64,000 nt of DNA, taken from NCBI GenBank assembly GCA_965200465.1, contig OZ241358.1, positions 3,472,001 through 3,536,000 on the forward strand, written 5' to 3'. Source of the DNA: Azophilus sp965200465. Lineage in GTDB: Bacteria; Pseudomonadota; Gammaproteobacteria; Pseudomonadales; Azotimanducaceae. This document shows positions 62,223 to 64,000 of the stretch, piece by piece; the first letter of the stretch is position 1, and every line of letters begins with the position of its first letter. A program made the translations under genes and the position numbers. The notes beneath the pieces were generated by a model that did not search any database, was not told where the DNA came from, and saw nothing but the letters and a program-made list of their open reading frames with translations.

Positions 62223-62240
62223 GCGGGCCTTAAGGCCCGC
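62223..62240. repeat. 18-bp perfect palindrome
   Basis: GCGGGCCTTAAGGCCCGC equals its reverse complement. It lies between genes and has no T-run. It may be part of the extragenic repeat cluster here or a protein-binding site. Confidence 0.5.
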
Positions 62241-62303
62241 TGGCGGACGGGGCGTTCGCGCTCCCGAGCATCGGGCCTTCGTAAGTCCCGCAACCATGCA
62301 GTC

Positions 62304-62396
62304 GCCGGAAAAACCTTGCCCGGTGCGCCTTGCAACGCGCTGCAACGACTCCTTAAGCGGGGATTGGGGGTGGCTTGGGTGGAGGTTTTTCCCGGC
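62304..62396. repeat. Palindromic R1 element, copy B
   Basis: GCCGGAAAAACC (62304-62315) and GGTTTTTCCCGGC (62384-62396) frame an imperfect inverted-repeat unit of about 90 bp. Its centre (62331-62369) matches copy A at 9316-9354 in opposite orientation with two mismatches. It ends 22 bp before the MFS gene. Confidence 0.6.
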
Positions 62397-62418
62397 AACG
62401 GTTAATCTGCCCGCTCAA

Positions 62419-63780
62419 ATGAGCTCCCCTTACTCCATCCGCACCCAATGGTATGTGGTGTTCCTGCTGACCTTGGCGGCCACCCTGTCGTTCATCGACC
62501 GGCAAATCCTCAACGTCATGATCGGCCCCATCAAGCGGGACTTGGGGGGCTTAAGCGACACCGAGATATCGCTCATCATCGGCTTGGCGTTCTCGCTGGT
62601 TTACACCTTGGCGACCTGGCCGTTGGCGCGGCTGGCGGACCGCGCCAACCGGCGCAACCTGATCGCCGCCGGCATCTTCGCCTGGAGCTTGGCCACCGCC
62701 TTGGCCGGCAAGGCGGACAACTTCCGCAATCTGTTCCTGGCGCGGATGGGCGTGGGCATTGGCGAGGCGAGCTTGGGGCCGGCCTCCACCTCCCTGCTGG
62801 CGGACTATTTCGACGACGACCGACTGCCCTTAGCCTACGGCATCGTCGGTGCCGCGCCCTTCATCGGCACGGGCCTCGCCAACATCGTCGGCGGGCCGCT
62901 CATTGACTGGCTGGAGGCGCGGCCCAACTTCCACCTGCCGCTGTTCGGCGAACTTTACTCCTGGCAGATGGTGCTGGTGCTGGTGGGGCTGCCGGGCGTT
63001 CTGCTGGCGGCGCTGATGTTCTCCATCGTCGAGCCCAAGAGGCGCGGGGCGCTTGAGGACGCGACGGCGGGCTTTCCCCTGCGGGAGGTCTGGGCGTTCG
63101 TCAAGTCCCGCGGCAAGTACCTCACATACCACTTCATCGCCTATTTGTGCCTGTCCATTCAGGGCTTCGCCTTCCTCACCTGGGTGGTGGAGTTTTTTGT
63201 GCGCAAGCATGCCTGGACGAAGACGGAGATCGGCCTGCTGTACGGCTTCATCGCCTTGATCGTCGGCGTCATCGGCAGCGTGTGGGCGGGTTTCCACGCC
63301 GGTCGGCTGATCGGCCGGGGCGGCGGGGACGCGCCGATGCGGGTGACGCTTTGGGGCACCTTGGTGCTCGGCCCGGTGGCGGTGGTGCTGCCGCTGCTCG
63401 ACAGCGGCCTGCTGGCGGCGGCGATGCTGGTGCCCATCACCTTCACCATGGCCATGCCGCCGGGCCTGAGCAACGCCGCCCTGCAGGCCATCGCCCCCAA
63501 CCAGATGCGCGGGCAACTCATCGCCCTCTACTTGATTTGCGTATCCTTTCTTTCCTATCTTTTCGCGCCGCTCATCATCGGCCTGATGAACGACTTTGTG
63601 TTTGGGCGGGAGGAGGCCATTGACCTGTCCTTGGCCAGTTTAGCGGTGATTAACTACAGCGTCGCCGCCATCTGCTTGGCGCTGAGCTTGAAGCCTTTGC
63701 GCCGAGCGTTGGCGGAGGCGGAGGCCTTAAAGGTTGGCGGGGCGCGCGTTTTTTCGGCGGTCCCGCGGTCGGAAAATTAG
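62419..63780 (+). CDS. MFS transporter
   Basis: 453 residues from the ATG at 62419. Twelve hydrophobic helices are suggested. The first carries WYVVFLLTLAATLSFIDRQI, the loop 2-3 has PLARLADRANRRNLIAAGIF, and the helix 4 region has RMGVGIGEASLGPAS. This is the spinster-like MFS subgroup often linked to lipid or organic-acid transport. The substrate is unknown. A short gap leads to an alpha/beta hydrolase gene on the same strand, so they may be co-transcribed. Confidence 0.88.
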   Translation: MSSPYSIRTQWYVVFLLTLAATLSFIDRQILNVMIGPIKRDLGGLSDTEISLIIGLAFSLVYTLATWPLARLADRANRRNLIAAGIFAWSLATALAGKADNFRNLFLARMGVGIGEASLGPASTSLLADYFDDDRLPLAYGIVGAAPFIGTGLANIVGGPLIDWLEARPNFHLPLFGELYSWQMVLVLVGLPGVLLAALMFSIVEPKRRGALEDATAGFPLREVWAFVKSRGKYLTYHFIAYLCLSIQGFAFLTWVVEFFVRKHAWTKTEIGLLYGFIALIVGVIGSVWAGFHAGRLIGRGGGDAPMRVTLWGTLVLGPVAVVLPLLDSGLLAAAMLVPITFTMAMPPGLSNAALQAIAPNQMRGQLIALYLICVSFLSYLFAPLIIGLMNDFVFGREEAIDLSLASLAVINYSVAAICLALSLKPLRRALAEAEALKVGGARVFSAVPRSEN

Positions 63781-63789
63781 GGAGGACCA

Positions 63790-64000
63790 ATGGCGCACTT
63801 GAAGGTTGCCGGCAATCGGCGAATCTACTTTGAGCACCATGTCGGGGGCGGAACCACGGTGGTGCTGTCGCACGGCTGGGGCATGGGTTGCCGCGTGTGG
63901 GATAACACCACCGCCCGCCTGCTTGACGCCGGCCACAGCGTGGTGGTTTACGACCATCGGTGCTGCGGCGCTTCGGACAAGGACTTTGCCGAGGTCTGCG
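63790..64000 (+). CDS. Alpha/beta hydrolase, 3' end cut by window
   Basis: The frame opens at the ATG at 63790 with GGGAGGA upstream, and continues to the end of the window. VVLSHGWGMGCRVWD is the oxyanion-hole segment and VVVYDHRCCGASDKD the following strand typical of alpha/beta hydrolases. The nucleophile lies beyond the window. Confidence 0.85.
   Translation, partial: MAHLKVAGNRRIYFEHHVGGGTTVVLSHGWGMGCRVWDNTTARLLDAGHSVVVYDHRCCGASDKDFAEVC

Larger units (their letters stand above)
62050..62418. other. Intergenic region with repeats and a coding remnant
   Basis: About 370 bp between the methyltransferase and the MFS gene. On the minus strand near 62055-62135 a short frame reads YNSEALLEWMRAQGYEW and looks protein-like, but it has a stop just upstream and no start, so it may be a gene remnant I do not recognise. 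Then come the R2-like segment (62169-62191, rev), a perfect palindrome and the R1 element. Confidence 0.5.

Overview
This is a GC-rich, gene-dense bacterial chromosome segment, most likely from an aerobic heterotrophic gammaproteobacterium. The evidence is gene order: rph-pyrE, then yicC, gmk, rpoZ, spoT and recG in a row, and polA divergent from a small DUF2782 gene that is followed by a choline-kinase-type homoserine kinase. The TonB receptor, lipoproteins and outer-membrane barrel show a Gram-negative envelope. I cannot name a genus.

Region by region: 1-9.2 kb is an accessory catabolic block. It holds a flavin amine oxidase, a di-heme cytochrome c, an exported RidA, a TonB receptor, then two PuuE-like polysaccharide-deacetylase-fold proteins and an isochorismatase-fold amidohydrolase divergent from a HutC-type GntR regulator with a perfect 14-bp palindrome between them. 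9.3-15.9 kb holds a broken HEPN gene, a cysteine-synthase-like enzyme and an ABC transporter/AttH-like lipoprotein operon. 16-21.2 kb is a less GC-rich defence-type islet: an ImmA/IrrE-like protein that lacks the zinc motif, a C5 DNA methyltransferase operon with a collapsed ATPase/DUF6339-like remnant, and an Rpn-type nuclease. 21.4-28.3 kb holds a PAS-GGDEF-EAL protein with a degenerate EAL domain, a PLP sulfur enzyme, a cupin, nfi, an AGCS symporter and queF. 28.3-40.6 kb is the conserved core. 40.7-48 kb is mixed metabolism.

48.0-51.5 kb is the most unusual part. An SIS-domain isomerase and an asparagine-synthetase-like protein are flanked by two related small-peptide genes, absent from ordinary gene calling. 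The first carries a 21-base homopolymer inside its reading frame, one base out of phase with a well-formed downstream frame (leader WxxPxL motif, its own AGGAGG site and ATG). The second is disrupted by a 170-bp element with perfect 24-bp terminal inverted repeats. I read this as a phase-variable, RiPP-like precursor system.

51.7-54.6 kb holds a Tat-exported aldo/keto reductase with cysteine clusters plus larB-larE. 54.6-60.2 kb holds an acyltransferase, a nucleotidyltransferase, a lipid kinase, an Asp/Asn-hydroxylase-family protein and a GMC oxidoreductase. The first three recall the ceramide/ceramide-phosphate genes of Caulobacter. The window ends with an outer-membrane barrel protein, a methyltransferase, an MFS transporter and a cut alpha/beta hydrolase. 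I found no tRNA, rRNA, CRISPR array or complete IS element.
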